Assembly: GCA_002335845.1 (NCBI GenBank)
Contig: DDCV01000151.1
Coordinates: 1-17,825, forward strand
Length of the DNA: 17,825 nucleotides
Source: Rickettsiales bacterium UBA1997
GTDB lineage: Bacteria; Pseudomonadota; Alphaproteobacteria; Rickettsiales; UBA1997
Direction: 5' to 3'
A model generated the notes under the pieces. That model searched no databases. It saw only the letters and a program-made list of their open reading frames with translations, and was not told where the DNA came from. The position numbers and the translations under genes were made by a program. Below, piece by piece: positions 1-7,327 of the stretch. Position 1 is the stretch's first letter; the number at the start of each line of letters is the position of its first letter.

Positions 1-112
1 TATCTTCAGCTACTACTTGATTAGCGTTAGATCCATCCATTGTTTGCCTTGCATCTTTTTCATAAAAAGATATTTTACTTTCTGTATTTGCTCTTATTCC
101 AACTTCAATCAT
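1..112 (-). CDS. 5' end of an unknown protein, cut by the window edge
   Basis: Reading the minus strand from the ATG at 112-110, an open frame of 37 codons runs to the window edge without a stop (begins MIEVGIRANTESKISF). Its start codon overlaps the stop of the recombinase gene in an ATGA arrangement, which usually marks translationally coupled genes of one operon; the same overlap type joins other genes in this window. No domain, signal peptide or membrane segment is visible in the 37 residues, and I do not recognise the protein. Support comes only from the open frame and the overlap, so it could still be a chance frame. Confidence 0.45.
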   Translation of the reverse strand, partial: MIEVGIRANTESKISFYEKDARQTMDGSNANQVVAED

Positions 113-1119
113 ATATCGCCTCTTTCTTTATTTAATGGATGATTTTTTAAAACTAATTCTTGCAGCTTGTCATCCAAAATATGGGTATAAATTTCCGTAG
201 TTCCTATTGTAGCATGTCCGAGCATTTCTTGCAAGTATCTTATGTTAATTCCATTATTAAGCAAATGAGTGGCAAATGAATGGCGTAAGATGTGAGGACT
301 TATTTTTCGTGGATCAAGCCCCGCTTTTAGGGCTAATTCCTTGAGCATTTGATTGACTCTTTGACGAGTGATTGGCTGATCTTTTTTATTTAAAAATTCT
401 TTATTCTTAATAAATTCATTTGTTTTTGAACTTCGTATATTGCCACAAAAAAGCCATTTTGATTTGCCACAACCCATATTTTCTCGCAATTTAAGATATT
501 CTTGCAGTTTTTCTATGGCAGATTTGCTCAATGGCACAATTCTTTCTTTACCACCCTTGCCTTTCACAATAAAATAGTTTTTAAGAATATTATTTTGATC
601 TTTTTGTATTAAGCTAATCGGCATTGTCACTAATTCGGTGATGCGCAGCCCCGAGCCATATAAAATTTCTAAAATGCAAGATAGCTTGATACCAAACTCT
701 GATTTATCCTTTTCGGCAAAATCTAGCAATTTAAAAGTGTCTTTTTCGCTTAGAAATTTTGGTAATCTGCTTTCCTTTTTGGGGTTTTCAATATTTTTTA
801 GAGGATTTTCATTAATCTCTCCTTCATTTTCTAAAAACTTATAAAAATTACGCAAAGAAGATATTTTGCGTGATAGTGAGGATGATTTAACGCCTTTTTC
901 AAAGAGATAATTAAGATATCTTGAAACATCCTTATCATTGATTTGATTAATAGAGAGATTTTTCTTATTTAGAGCTTTATTGGCAGATTCATTGCTAAAA
1001 AATTGGCAAAATAACTTTAAATCTCGACCATAAGAATCGATACTATTTTTTGACAAGCCATCTTCTGCAGATATTTTTTCAAGAAATAGCTCTATTAAAT
1101 CAATATTTTTATCCTTCAT
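109..1119 (-). CDS. xerD: Tyrosine site-specific recombinase, XerD type
   Basis: This 336-residue protein is a phage-integrase-family tyrosine recombinase. With its XerC partner, XerD resolves chromosome dimers at dif near the septum under FtsK control. The N-terminal SAM-like DNA-binding domain covers about residues 5-100 and the catalytic domain 120-325. All six catalytic residues are visible: Arg159 (GSGLRITEL), Lys188 (VKGKGGKER), His276 and Arg279 (HILRHSFATH), His302 (LGHATIG) and nucleophile Tyr311 (EIYTHI). The C-terminal 'HPLNK' resembles alphaproteobacterial XerD more than XerC, and the length is close to the usual ~300. The ATG at 1119 overlaps the end of an upstream small ORF by 11 bases, and the stop overlaps the next start (ATGA), so it sits in a compact operon. 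A mobile-element integrase cannot be fully excluded, but no integrase-type arm-binding domain or att-like tRNA junction is seen here. Confidence 0.9.
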   Translation of the reverse strand: MKDKNIDLIELFLEKISAEDGLSKNSIDSYGRDLKLFCQFFSNESANKALNKKNLSINQINDKDVSRYLNYLFEKGVKSSSLSRKISSLRNFYKFLENEGEINENPLKNIENPKKESRLPKFLSEKDTFKLLDFAEKDKSEFGIKLSCILEILYGSGLRITELVTMPISLIQKDQNNILKNYFIVKGKGGKERIVPLSKSAIEKLQEYLKLRENMGCGKSKWLFCGNIRSSKTNEFIKNKEFLNKKDQPITRQRVNQMLKELALKAGLDPRKISPHILRHSFATHLLNNGINIRYLQEMLGHATIGTTEIYTHILDDKLQELVLKNHPLNKERGDI

Positions 1120-1309
1120 GATTTGCAGGGGTGCAGATATTTAGCTTATTTGTAACATCAACAACAATCACCGCCGGCTTTCTCGCAATATCAAAAGCTT
1201 TTTGGGTTGATAATATAAGTGATATCATGATTATGGCAATAAGACTTGTAAAGAAAGCGCTGTATTTAGCTATTTTAGATAATTTACTATCACTTAAGGA
1301 GAAAAACAT
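1109..1309 (-). CDS. Small single-pass membrane protein, unknown function
   Basis: This is a 66-residue ORF with a charged N-terminus (MFFSLSDSKLSKIAKYS), one hydrophobic segment at about residues 18-34 (FFTSLIAIIMISLIL) and a short hydrophilic tail containing VIVVDVTNKLN. It is therefore predicted to be an inner-membrane protein with one helix. It ends 11 bases inside the start of xerD on the same strand, which fits a coupled operon. It begins 23 bases from the large palindrome, on the opposite side from the M48 gene. I do not recognise the family; the VVxVxxxLN pattern after a single helix faintly recalls TrbI-like conjugation proteins, but that is not enough for a call. A plus-strand ORF covers much of the same DNA, so the assignment rests on operon geometry and the membrane segment. 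Confidence 0.5.
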   Translation of the reverse strand: MFFSLSDSKLSKIAKYSAFFTSLIAIIMISLILSTQKAFDIARKPAVIVVDVTNKLNICTPANHEG

Positions 1310-1331
1310 ATAGCTAACTTATTTTTGAATT

Positions 1332-1493
1332 ATACCAAAGTTCATCTTTAATACTTAATTTAACCAAATTAGTTTTGAGGATAAAATTTAAGCAATAAAT
1401 CGCTGTGTATATTGATATACATAAGATTTATTGCTTAAATTTTGGACCAAAAATAAGAAGGTTAAATTAAGTATTAAAGATGAACTTTGGTAT
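1332..1493. repeat. 162-bp near-perfect palindrome (giant hairpin)
   Basis: Bases 1332-1365 and 1460-1493 are perfect 34-bp inverted repeats. Inside them 1383-1401 and 1425-1443 are perfect 19-bp inverted repeats. The tip (about 1406-1420) is self-complementary again (TGTATAT-TG-ATATACA). The linkers 1366-1382 and 1444-1459 pair partly. The whole element can fold into one long stem. It fills the gap between the divergent small membrane protein and M48 genes, ending 9 bases before the M48 ATG. The left inner half recurs at 17740-17805, which shows that it is a dispersed repeat rather than a local operator. It has no ORF of its own, so a MITE-like or rickettsial-type non-coding palindromic element is the best description. 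Confidence 0.85.
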
Positions 1494-1501
1494 TATTGCT
1501 G

Positions 1502-2872
1502 ATGTCACAAAAATTTATGCCATTTTCTTTATCAATGAGGATATTGCTCATATTTATTATTCTATGTTTTTTAAGTAAAGCGGCTTTTGCTAATATTTCC
1601 TTAATTCGCGATAGTGAGATAGAGTCTTTTTTGCAGCAATTGAGTGATCCACTAATTAAAGCGGCTAACTTACAACAAAGAGATGTTAAGATATATATAG
1701 TAAATGATGATTCAATTAACGCCTTTGTTGCTGGTGGCCAAAATATCTTTATAAATACTGGCCTTATTCAAAAATTCACAACTCCTGACGCCTTAATTGG
1801 TGTTATTGCTCATGAAATTGGTCATATCAAAGCCGGTCATTTGGTTAGGGCAAGTGAAGGCTTAAATGATGCCAAGAAAACTTTAATATTAAGCTATCTA
1901 CTTGGAGTTGGAGCCATTGCTGCCGGCTCTTATGATGGTGGTTCGGCTTTAATTATGGGCGGCACTCATGTGGCTAGTAGAATGCAACAAAAATATACCA
2001 GAACACAAGAAGAAGCTGCGGATCAATATGCGATTAAATTTCTTGATAAAATTAACTATCCAGCCACCGGTCTAATCAATCTTTTACAATATTTTGCCAG
2101 TGAATTTAGGCCCTACGCTGATATTATTGATGAATATGCTTTATCACATCCAATTAGCCAAAAAAGAATAGGGTTAATTAAAGAGCGTAGCAACTCTAAA
2201 TCATTTTCTAATATCGCTTTAAATCAAATCTTGCAGCCCAAAATGAATGTAGCGCTCGCTAAACTCGAAGGCTTCACAGCAGATGTCGATTTTTTATTAG
2301 AAAAATATCAAGCTAGCGATGATAATATTTCCAAATATATTCTAGCAATTTCCAATCATCGCCGCGGCAATATCAAGCAGGCTATATCATTATTGAATGA
2401 AATTATTGAATCAAAAAATTATTTTGACTTAGGTTTTTTATATGAGCTAAGAGGTCAATTTTTATTTGAAGCAGGAATGAGTAAAGAGTCTCTTATTTCC
2501 TACAGTAAAGCCATTAAAATTCTTTCCGATGACAATTCATCATTAGCCAAAATTTCTTTTGCTGATGCTATTTTGGCCAGCAATATATTGGATCAAAAAT
2601 TATTAGAACTAACCTTATCTTATCTATTGCAAGCTAAATATTATGAGGATTTTAATCCTCAATTATATCTCAAATTAGCCAAAATATATAATAAAATTAA
2701 TAAAGAAGGTGAATCATATCTAGCTTTAGCAAACTATAATTTATTATTAGAGGAACAAGACAAGGCCAAGAAATATGCCAGTAAAGCTAAGGAGATTTAT
2801 AAAGCCAATAATAATAAAAGCGGCCTACTAAGAGCAGATGACATGCTAAAAATATCTATAGAAGAAGATTAA
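1502..2872 (+). CDS. Secreted M48 metalloprotease with TPR-like tail (BepA-like)
   Basis: This protein of about 456 residues belongs to peptidase family M48 in the BepA/YfgC arrangement: a periplasmic zinc protease fused to a C-terminal helical repeat domain, a type that assembles or degrades outer-membrane proteins. A signal peptide (MRILLIFIILCFLSKAAFA) precedes the mature protein. The zinc site is HEIGH (104-108, counted from 1502), with the third ligand probably Glu170 in QEEAADQYA, which fits the ExxxD pattern. Residues ~270-440 look like tetratricopeptide-type helical hairpins (e.g. 'FLFEAGMSKESLISYSKAI'). The frame is open back to a TTG at 1487, but that codon lies inside the palindrome arm; the ATGs at 1502, 1517 and 1535 all keep the signal peptide and none has a clear Shine-Dalgarno. 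The gene is monocistronic, followed by a hairpin and a tRNA. Confidence 0.88.
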   Translation: MSQKFMPFSLSMRILLIFIILCFLSKAAFANISLIRDSEIESFLQQLSDPLIKAANLQQRDVKIYIVNDDSINAFVAGGQNIFINTGLIQKFTTPDALIGVIAHEIGHIKAGHLVRASEGLNDAKKTLILSYLLGVGAIAAGSYDGGSALIMGGTHVASRMQQKYTRTQEEAADQYAIKFLDKINYPATGLINLLQYFASEFRPYADIIDEYALSHPISQKRIGLIKERSNSKSFSNIALNQILQPKMNVALAKLEGFTADVDFLLEKYQASDDNISKYILAISNHRRGNIKQAISLLNEIIESKNYFDLGFLYELRGQFLFEAGMSKESLISYSKAIKILSDDNSSLAKISFADAILASNILDQKLLELTLSYLLQAKYYEDFNPQLYLKLAKIYNKINKEGESYLALANYNLLLEEQDKAKKYASKAKEIYKANNNKSGLLRADDMLKISIEED

Positions 2873-2929
2873 ATATGGTATTAGGAGTTATTAAATATGT
2901 ATTTTTCTATAATTAAGTTGCCTTTTTAA

Positions 2930-2971
2930 AAGAGCTGGTTTTATACTAATTTTTCTTTTTAACCAGCTCTT
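2930..2971 (+). terminator. Hairpin, probable transcription terminator of the M48 gene
   Basis: A perfect 11-bp inverted repeat, AAGAGCTGGTT (2930-2940) and AACCAGCTCTT (2961-2971), encloses a 20-base T-rich loop and is followed by GAATTATTTTTATTTTT. It lies 58 bases after the M48 stop and before the tRNA gene, where a terminator is expected. The long loop and the interrupted T-tract make it less canonical than an ideal intrinsic terminator. Confidence 0.6.
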
Positions 2972-3008
2972 GAATTATTTTTATTTTTAATACTAAAAAT
3001 ATTTTATT

Positions 3009-3083
3009 GGCCCCATCGTCTAATGGTTAGGACGCCACCCTTTCACGGTGAAAATACGGGTTCGAATCCCGTTGGGGTCACCA
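3009..3083 (+). tRNA. tRNA-Glu, anticodon TTC
   Basis: The 75-base cloverleaf includes an encoded CCA end. The acceptor stem GGCCCCA/TGGGGTC pairs with one G-T wobble. The D arm is GTCTAATGGTTAGGAC, and the T arm ACGGG-TTCGAAT-CCCGT is perfect. The anticodon loop CTTTCAC (3040-3046) carries TTC at 3042-3044, which reads glutamate codons. The discriminator base is A. The anticodon stem CCACC/GGTGA has a C-A mismatch at its outer pair (27-43). The gene stands alone between the M48 terminator and the convergent lipoprotein gene. Confidence 0.96.
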
Positions 3084-3134
3084 ACAATATCTCTCAAATT
3101 TTATATTAGCTTGATACTATTTATCGCAGCAACA

Positions 3135-3995
3135 CTAATATAGGTTTTTCTTCATATCTTCCATATACATTTCCTCTATCGACTGGCGCTTATTATCAAG
3201 ATCGCTTGGATTTTTATAAGGCTGTGGATTTTTAAATTTTCCTGGAAATTTTTGTAATTGAGGAGCGCCCTTATAGCTATCTCGATATAGATTCTCCCCT
3301 AAAGATCTTTGATTTCCCTCAATGTAATTACGCTGTGGCGCAACTCTTTGCTTACTAACATCGCTGCTATTATAGCGATATTTTTGCTGATAATCATAGT
3401 GAATATCATCTTCAATGAATGGATCATAGGTTTTTTGCATATTTTTACCATTAAACATGCCCTTATTACTAATTACATTATTGGATCCGATACTATCTTT
3501 TTTTATATTGTGGTAATTGTTGTAATGTGATGATGATTGTTGATCTTGATAAGATTTTCTCATCTCATAAAAATCATGCGGCAGAGGCCTATTTAGACCA
3601 GTATCATTTTGCGGGATATTTACAAACTGATTTTTTTCTTTAAAATCACGACAATATACTGACCACATTGAAAGGAGAGGCAAGATAAAAATAAAACCCA
3701 TGGAATCAGCAATACATCTCTCGCCATCTTGCTCCCTATTTCTAATAGTTTGCCAAGTTTGTAGCTTAATATTTGTAGATCCATATCCTGGCAATCTAAG
3801 TAAAACATCATAATTTTTTGGCTCTATCATAAGCATTTTAGGGGTTTGGCCATAATTTTTACCTTCAATTATGATATCTGCGCCGGCAGGATTACTTGCT
3901 ATAGAAAGCTCAACTTCTTTTTCATTAAAAAGATAGGCACATGAAGATGATTGAAAAAGGCAAATAATAAGAAATATCTTAAGTAAATTTTTCAT
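3135..3995 (-). CDS. PEGA-domain lipoprotein with Asn/Gln/Tyr-rich tail
   Basis: This predicted lipoprotein of 286 residues starts at the ATG at 3995; the frame extends five codons further to a weak TTG at 4010. The N-terminus MKNLLKIFLIICLFQSSSC is a lipoprotein signal with the lipobox cysteine at residue 19. Residues ~28-75 match a PEGA-type surface-exposed beta domain (ELSIASNPAGADIIIEGKNYG, then TPKML and LRLPGYG). Residues ~90-115 hold a second hydrophobic stretch (MGFIFILPLLSMWSVYC), and the last ~150 residues are polar, low-complexity and rich in N, Q, Y, S and K, probably disordered. PEGA lipoproteins are common in envelope-stress and cell-wall contexts, but no specific function follows. 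It lies 59 bases downstream of lpxL on the same strand and may be co-transcribed with it. The exact family of the tail is not recognised. Confidence 0.8.
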   Translation of the reverse strand: MKNLLKIFLIICLFQSSSCAYLFNEKEVELSIASNPAGADIIIEGKNYGQTPKMLMIEPKNYDVLLRLPGYGSTNIKLQTWQTIRNREQDGERCIADSMGFIFILPLLSMWSVYCRDFKEKNQFVNIPQNDTGLNRPLPHDFYEMRKSYQDQQSSSHYNNYHNIKKDSIGSNNVISNKGMFNGKNMQKTYDPFIEDDIHYDYQQKYRYNSSDVSKQRVAPQRNYIEGNQRSLGENLYRDSYKGAPQLQKFPGKFKNPQPYKNPSDLDNKRQSIEEMYMEDMKKNLY

Positions 3996-4054
3996 TAATT
4001 TAAAACCCAAAAAAGCTTAATCACCTATAATCATTGAGAATTGATAATTTGTCA

Positions 4055-4942
4055 TTATTTTTTCCAGCGATTATGAACCCAAAACCATTGATCTGGAAAC
4101 TCTTTTATCCAAAACTCTAATTTTCGATTTATTGTAGCAGTAAAATCAATCACTTCCAAGTCTTTTTTTATATTTTCATTATTTTTTTGTAATGGCTCGT
4201 CCATATCTATCATAAATTCATGCTTGCTTTTTAGTCTAATAACCCTTGCTGGGATAATTGGGACGTCATATTTTAAAGCTATTCTAGCAATTGAAGTGGC
4301 CGTCATAACATCTTCATGAAAAAATTTTACAGGTTCGCCTTCACTAACTTTTTGATCAGCCATAATAACAACATACTCACCATTTTTTATTGCTTCTATT
4401 ATTTTACGATTTCCTGAAGCGCTTTTTTTAATTAGATTGGCATCGCGCATTGCGGCGGTAATCTTCTCAACATAAGGATTATTAAGTGGGCGATAAATAA
4501 CACTAGATTTTAACCCTTGACTCATAAGTGTTCTAGGTCCTATCTCCCAATTTCCAATATGACCAGTCATTATAATTCCACCCTTTTTACTTTTTTTAAG
4601 AACTTCGATATTTTTCTTAAAATTATCAGAGTAGATTAATATTTTATCAAAATCATCTTTGCTCATATTATTAATATGATAATATTCACCTACAATTCTA
4701 CCTAAATTATCCCACATATCATGCAAAATATCATCTCTGTGTTTTTTACTAAGGTGAGGCATAGCATTACTAAGATTGTTATCAGCTAATTTGTTAACAG
4801 CAAGCTTGCGGCCAATAAAAATAGCAATTTTAGCTGCTATATTTGATGATCTTTTATATCCCAAAATTCTAAAAAACAAAATTGCGATTTTTACCACAAG
4901 GGCCTCAAGAATATATTGTGCGTTTTTTAATATAGATTTCAT
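4055..4942 (-). CDS. lpxL: Lipid A late acyltransferase, LpxL/HtrB family
   Basis: This 295-residue member of the LpxL/LpxM lysophospholipid acyltransferase family adds a secondary acyl chain to the lipid A precursor at the inner membrane. A hydrophobic N-terminal anchor lies at about residues 10-28. The catalytic HX4E motif is His128-Glu133 in TGHIGNWE. Other family blocks are YRPLNNP (150-156), MADQK (194-198), a 'TATSIARIALKY..PIIPA' segment and the C-terminal QWFWVHNRWK. Length is typical. The start codon overlaps the lpxK stop as ATGA, so translation is probably coupled to the kinase that acts just before it in the pathway. Whether it is strictly LpxL (lauroyl) or another acyl specificity cannot be read from the sequence. 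Confidence 0.88.
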   Translation of the reverse strand: MKSILKNAQYILEALVVKIAILFFRILGYKRSSNIAAKIAIFIGRKLAVNKLADNNLSNAMPHLSKKHRDDILHDMWDNLGRIVGEYYHINNMSKDDFDKILIYSDNFKKNIEVLKKSKKGGIIMTGHIGNWEIGPRTLMSQGLKSSVIYRPLNNPYVEKITAAMRDANLIKKSASGNRKIIEAIKNGEYVVIMADQKVSEGEPVKFFHEDVMTATSIARIALKYDVPIIPARVIRLKSKHEFMIDMDEPLQKNNENIKKDLEVIDFTATINRKLEFWIKEFPDQWFWVHNRWKK

Positions 4943-5910
4943 GGAGATATAATTTTTTTAAGTTTCCTCTTAATTAACTGTGGCTCATCAAAAATTAGAT
5001 CTATATCGAGATATTCTATTTTGTCTTGATATAATTTAGGAAATTTAACCCAATCTTTTTTGGTGGTTATTAGTTTTAAGTTATCTTTTTGTGCCACTTG
5101 CAATATTTTTTGTAAATCACTTTCAATATAGCTAAAATGATCAGCAAATTCCATAGTTTTAACTATATTAAGATGATTTTTTTTAAGTAAGTCAAAAAAT
5201 TTCTGAGGATAAGCTAGTCCGCAAAAGGCTAGAAGATCATCATTTTTGAATTTATCGATATTGTTAACAACAATTTGCGCCGTTACTAATTTATCTTTAG
5301 GTAATAATCTCTTAATTTTATCAGATCCATCACCAATTAATAATATTAAATTAGCTTCATTTATGCCAGAACTAATATTTTGACGCAGAGGTCCAGAAGG
5401 AAACATCATGTTATTACCAAACCCCAACTTTCCATCAACAACCAATATGGTAAAGTCCTTGAATAAGGATTTATTTTGCATGCCGTCATCGAGAATAACA
5501 GCCTCTATATTTGGGTTTTTTTCAATTTTTTGACCGCCTAATAGTCTATTTTTACTAATAATTGTCGGTGCTATCTCTTTTAATATCAAAGGTTCGTCAC
5601 CGGTTAATTCAGGATTGTATTCTTGGTTGCAACTTAATGTCATAATATCTTTGGCTTTACCTTTGTAGCCACGAGTCAAGTAAACAAAATCGACTGACAT
5701 TTCTTTTAAGATCTTACCAATTGCTATAGCAGCTGGCGTTTTTCCTGATCCACCAAAGGTTAAATTACCAATACATATTACTTTTTTATTGATTTTTTTA
5801 CCACTATATAAGCTTGTCTTAATAGCAAAAGCTATTTGATAAATTAGTGATATTGGATATAATATTAGTGAGGTAATTGATCTTTTCTGCCAAAATTTAG
5901 GGGTTTTCAT
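4939..5910 (-). CDS. lpxK: Tetraacyldisaccharide 4'-kinase
   Basis: LpxK phosphorylates the 4' position of the tetraacyldisaccharide-1-phosphate to form lipid IVA at the inner membrane. The 323-residue protein has an N-terminal hydrophobic segment (about 12-33) and a P-loop GNLTFGGSGKTP (48-59), the hallmark of the family. It also has TRGYKGK (79-85), GDEP (104-107) and LDDGMQ (140-145). The last block usually reads DDGFQH; here it is DDGMQN, a mild deviation of a conserved motif but with the Asp pair intact. The gene is linked by ATGA overlaps at both ends: its ATG overlaps the tyrA stop upstream and its stop overlaps the lpxL start. This gives a strictly ordered tyrA-lpxK-lpxL unit. Confidence 0.93.
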   Translation of the reverse strand: MKTPKFWQKRSITSLILYPISLIYQIAFAIKTSLYSGKKINKKVICIGNLTFGGSGKTPAAIAIGKILKEMSVDFVYLTRGYKGKAKDIMTLSCNQEYNPELTGDEPLILKEIAPTIISKNRLLGGQKIEKNPNIEAVILDDGMQNKSLFKDFTILVVDGKLGFGNNMMFPSGPLRQNISSGINEANLILLIGDGSDKIKRLLPKDKLVTAQIVVNNIDKFKNDDLLAFCGLAYPQKFFDLLKKNHLNIVKTMEFADHFSYIESDLQKILQVAQKDNLKLITTKKDWVKFPKLYQDKIEYLDIDLIFDEPQLIKRKLKKIISP

Positions 5911-6962
5911 GTTGCTATTTTATTAAACATCTTGCGCAATTTTGCTTCATTATCTCTGATATTAATTGATAATTTATTTTTATTGATCTGAGAAATTTTT
6001 ATTATTGAAATAAAATCCTTAAAGCCATTACCACAAAATTTACTAAAACTCGCAACATCTTCAATCTCAAGATAGCTAACAACAACTAATGTATGAAACA
6101 TTATAATGGAGAAATTATTATAAAGATATTCCTCATCAATTTTTGAATCATCAATCAAGATTTGATATTTTTGATAAAACAGATCAATTTTCTCGATAAT
6201 TTTTACATTATTTGCTATAGAATTTACATTTTTTTCAAGATTATCAAAAAAATTGATGTAGTAATTTTCAATATTTTTTTCATTAAGATTAAAAACATCC
6301 TGCCAAATTTTAGGATCCGAATCTTTTAAGCGAAAACTTTTGAAAAATGGATTTTTTTGATCTAAATTATCAGGCGTAATATCATAAAGAAGAAAAGATA
6401 AAAATTGCGGTAGGTGCGATATTAAAGCATATATTTTGTCATGCCTTTTTACCTCCATAAATATGGGGCTAATTTTAAGAGATTGAAAGAGGCACAAAAT
6501 ATTATTATCCTTAATATCTCTTTCATTATCACAAATAATCATTTGTGTATTGTCAAATATATCCGCAGTACAATTTTCAAACCCGGAGGCATGAGATCCC
6601 GTAATAGGATGGCATAAAATAAAGTTTTTAATATTTTTAGGTTTAGGAAAGCTTTTTACCGAACCAAAATCGATAATTGTGGTTTCATCTGAAATAAGGC
6701 CACTAATTTGATTAAATATTACACCATAGGATGAAAGCGGGGCGCAAATTATTATTAAATCTATACTTTGATTAGTATCATATTTACTAGATAAATCAAT
6801 ACTATAATCTATGTCTTTTTGTGCCAACGCTAAATCAAGATATTCTTGCCTCGTATCAAAGGCGCCAACTCTTTGTTGTGGGTTATATTTTTTTAAGGTC
6901 TTAGCAAAAGAGCCGCCGACAAGGCCTAATCCAACTATAAAAATATTATTAAAAATCGTCAT
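5907..6962 (-). CDS. Prephenate/arogenate dehydrogenase-family protein (TyrA-like)
   Basis: This 351-residue protein resembles TyrA, which oxidises prephenate or arogenate with NAD(P) in tyrosine synthesis. The Rossmann motif GLGLVGGS spans residues 11-18. Further TyrA blocks are DFGSVK (98-103), HPITGSHASGF (118-128), the HDK...ISHLPQFL segment (174-188) and FRLKDSDPKIW (210-220). The last contains Arg211, in the place of the prephenate-binding arginine. Key residues of the active site therefore look kept. The C-terminal ~115 residues (about 235-351) are Lys/Asn/Ile-rich and I do not recognise them. It heads the block with lpxK and lpxL, an unexpected pathway mix. No clear Shine-Dalgarno precedes the ATG. 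An intact tyrosine pathway is unusual for reduced intracellular bacteria, so a salvaged or altered role is possible. Confidence 0.82.
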   Translation of the reverse strand: MTIFNNIFIVGLGLVGGSFAKTLKKYNPQQRVGAFDTRQEYLDLALAQKDIDYSIDLSSKYDTNQSIDLIIICAPLSSYGVIFNQISGLISDETTIIDFGSVKSFPKPKNIKNFILCHPITGSHASGFENCTADIFDNTQMIICDNERDIKDNNILCLFQSLKISPIFMEVKRHDKIYALISHLPQFLSFLLYDITPDNLDQKNPFFKSFRLKDSDPKIWQDVFNLNEKNIENYYINFFDNLEKNVNSIANNVKIIEKIDLFYQKYQILIDDSKIDEEYLYNNFSIIMFHTLVVVSYLEIEDVASFSKFCGNGFKDFISIIKISQINKNKLSINIRDNEAKLRKMFNKIAT

Positions 6963-7146
6963 GTGTTATTTAGTGTTTTATATCAATTTTCATTCTTAAA
7001 AACTAATTTGATTAATGCAGTATTAAAAATAACAATAAGTGTATATTTAGTATTTATTTATGTATAAGACTTATATTAGTGATTGAAAAAATTTTAGTCG
7101 TTTTTAAGTTTAAGCAACAATTCTTTAATTTTTATTAGAAATCTTG

Positions 7147-7323
7147 ATGCGAAATGTATATTTTTTATTAGTAACCCTGCTAATTATTAGCTCTTGCTCG
7201 GGACAAGTTGTTGAGGTTAAAAGTCCTTGCGTTTCAATTAATGATGGCCCTTGTGGTAAAAAAATTCCAATTAACAGTTGGTGGCTAGAGAAGTCGATAA
7301 ATAAAAATCAAATTCAATCTTAG
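7147..7323 (+). CDS. 58-residue lipoprotein, rickettsial type, unknown function
   Basis: A 58-codon ORF starts with ATG at 7147 and encodes a short lipoprotein signal (MRNVYFLLVTLLIISSC) with the lipobox cysteine at residue 17. The tiny mature peptide contains VKSPCVSINDGPCGKKIP followed by INSWW. The SPCVS and GPC pair of cysteines and the Trp pair look like conserved positions, and similar small lipoproteins are, to my memory, present in Rickettsiales; a named family (possibly DUF2706) would need checking. It is divergent from tyrA and ends only 4 bases before the next gene, so it probably leads an operon with the 211-aa protein and ctpA. Such short cysteine-containing lipoproteins can act as outer-membrane anchors of envelope complexes, but nothing here proves that. 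Confidence 0.75.
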   Translation: MRNVYFLLVTLLIISSCSGQVVEVKSPCVSINDGPCGKKIPINSWWLEKSINKNQIQS

Positions 7324-7327
7324 ATTT

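Noticed and set aside
1131..1313. Plus-strand ORF of 60 codons opposite the small membrane protein
   Set aside because: It overlaps the better supported minus-strand ORF almost completely, has no operon partner, and would end within the leader of the palindrome; it is most likely the antisense shadow.
1487..1501. TTG at 1487 as the start of the M48 protease
   Set aside because: It lies inside the right arm of the palindrome, has no ribosome-binding site, and adds only five residues ahead of an ATG that already gives a full signal peptide.
3309..3530. Hydrophobic plus-strand ORF opposite the PEGA lipoprotein tail
   Set aside because: It is the antisense of Asn/Tyr/Asp-rich codons, which yields Ile/Val/Leu-rich nonsense; the lipoprotein frame has signal peptide and domain support.
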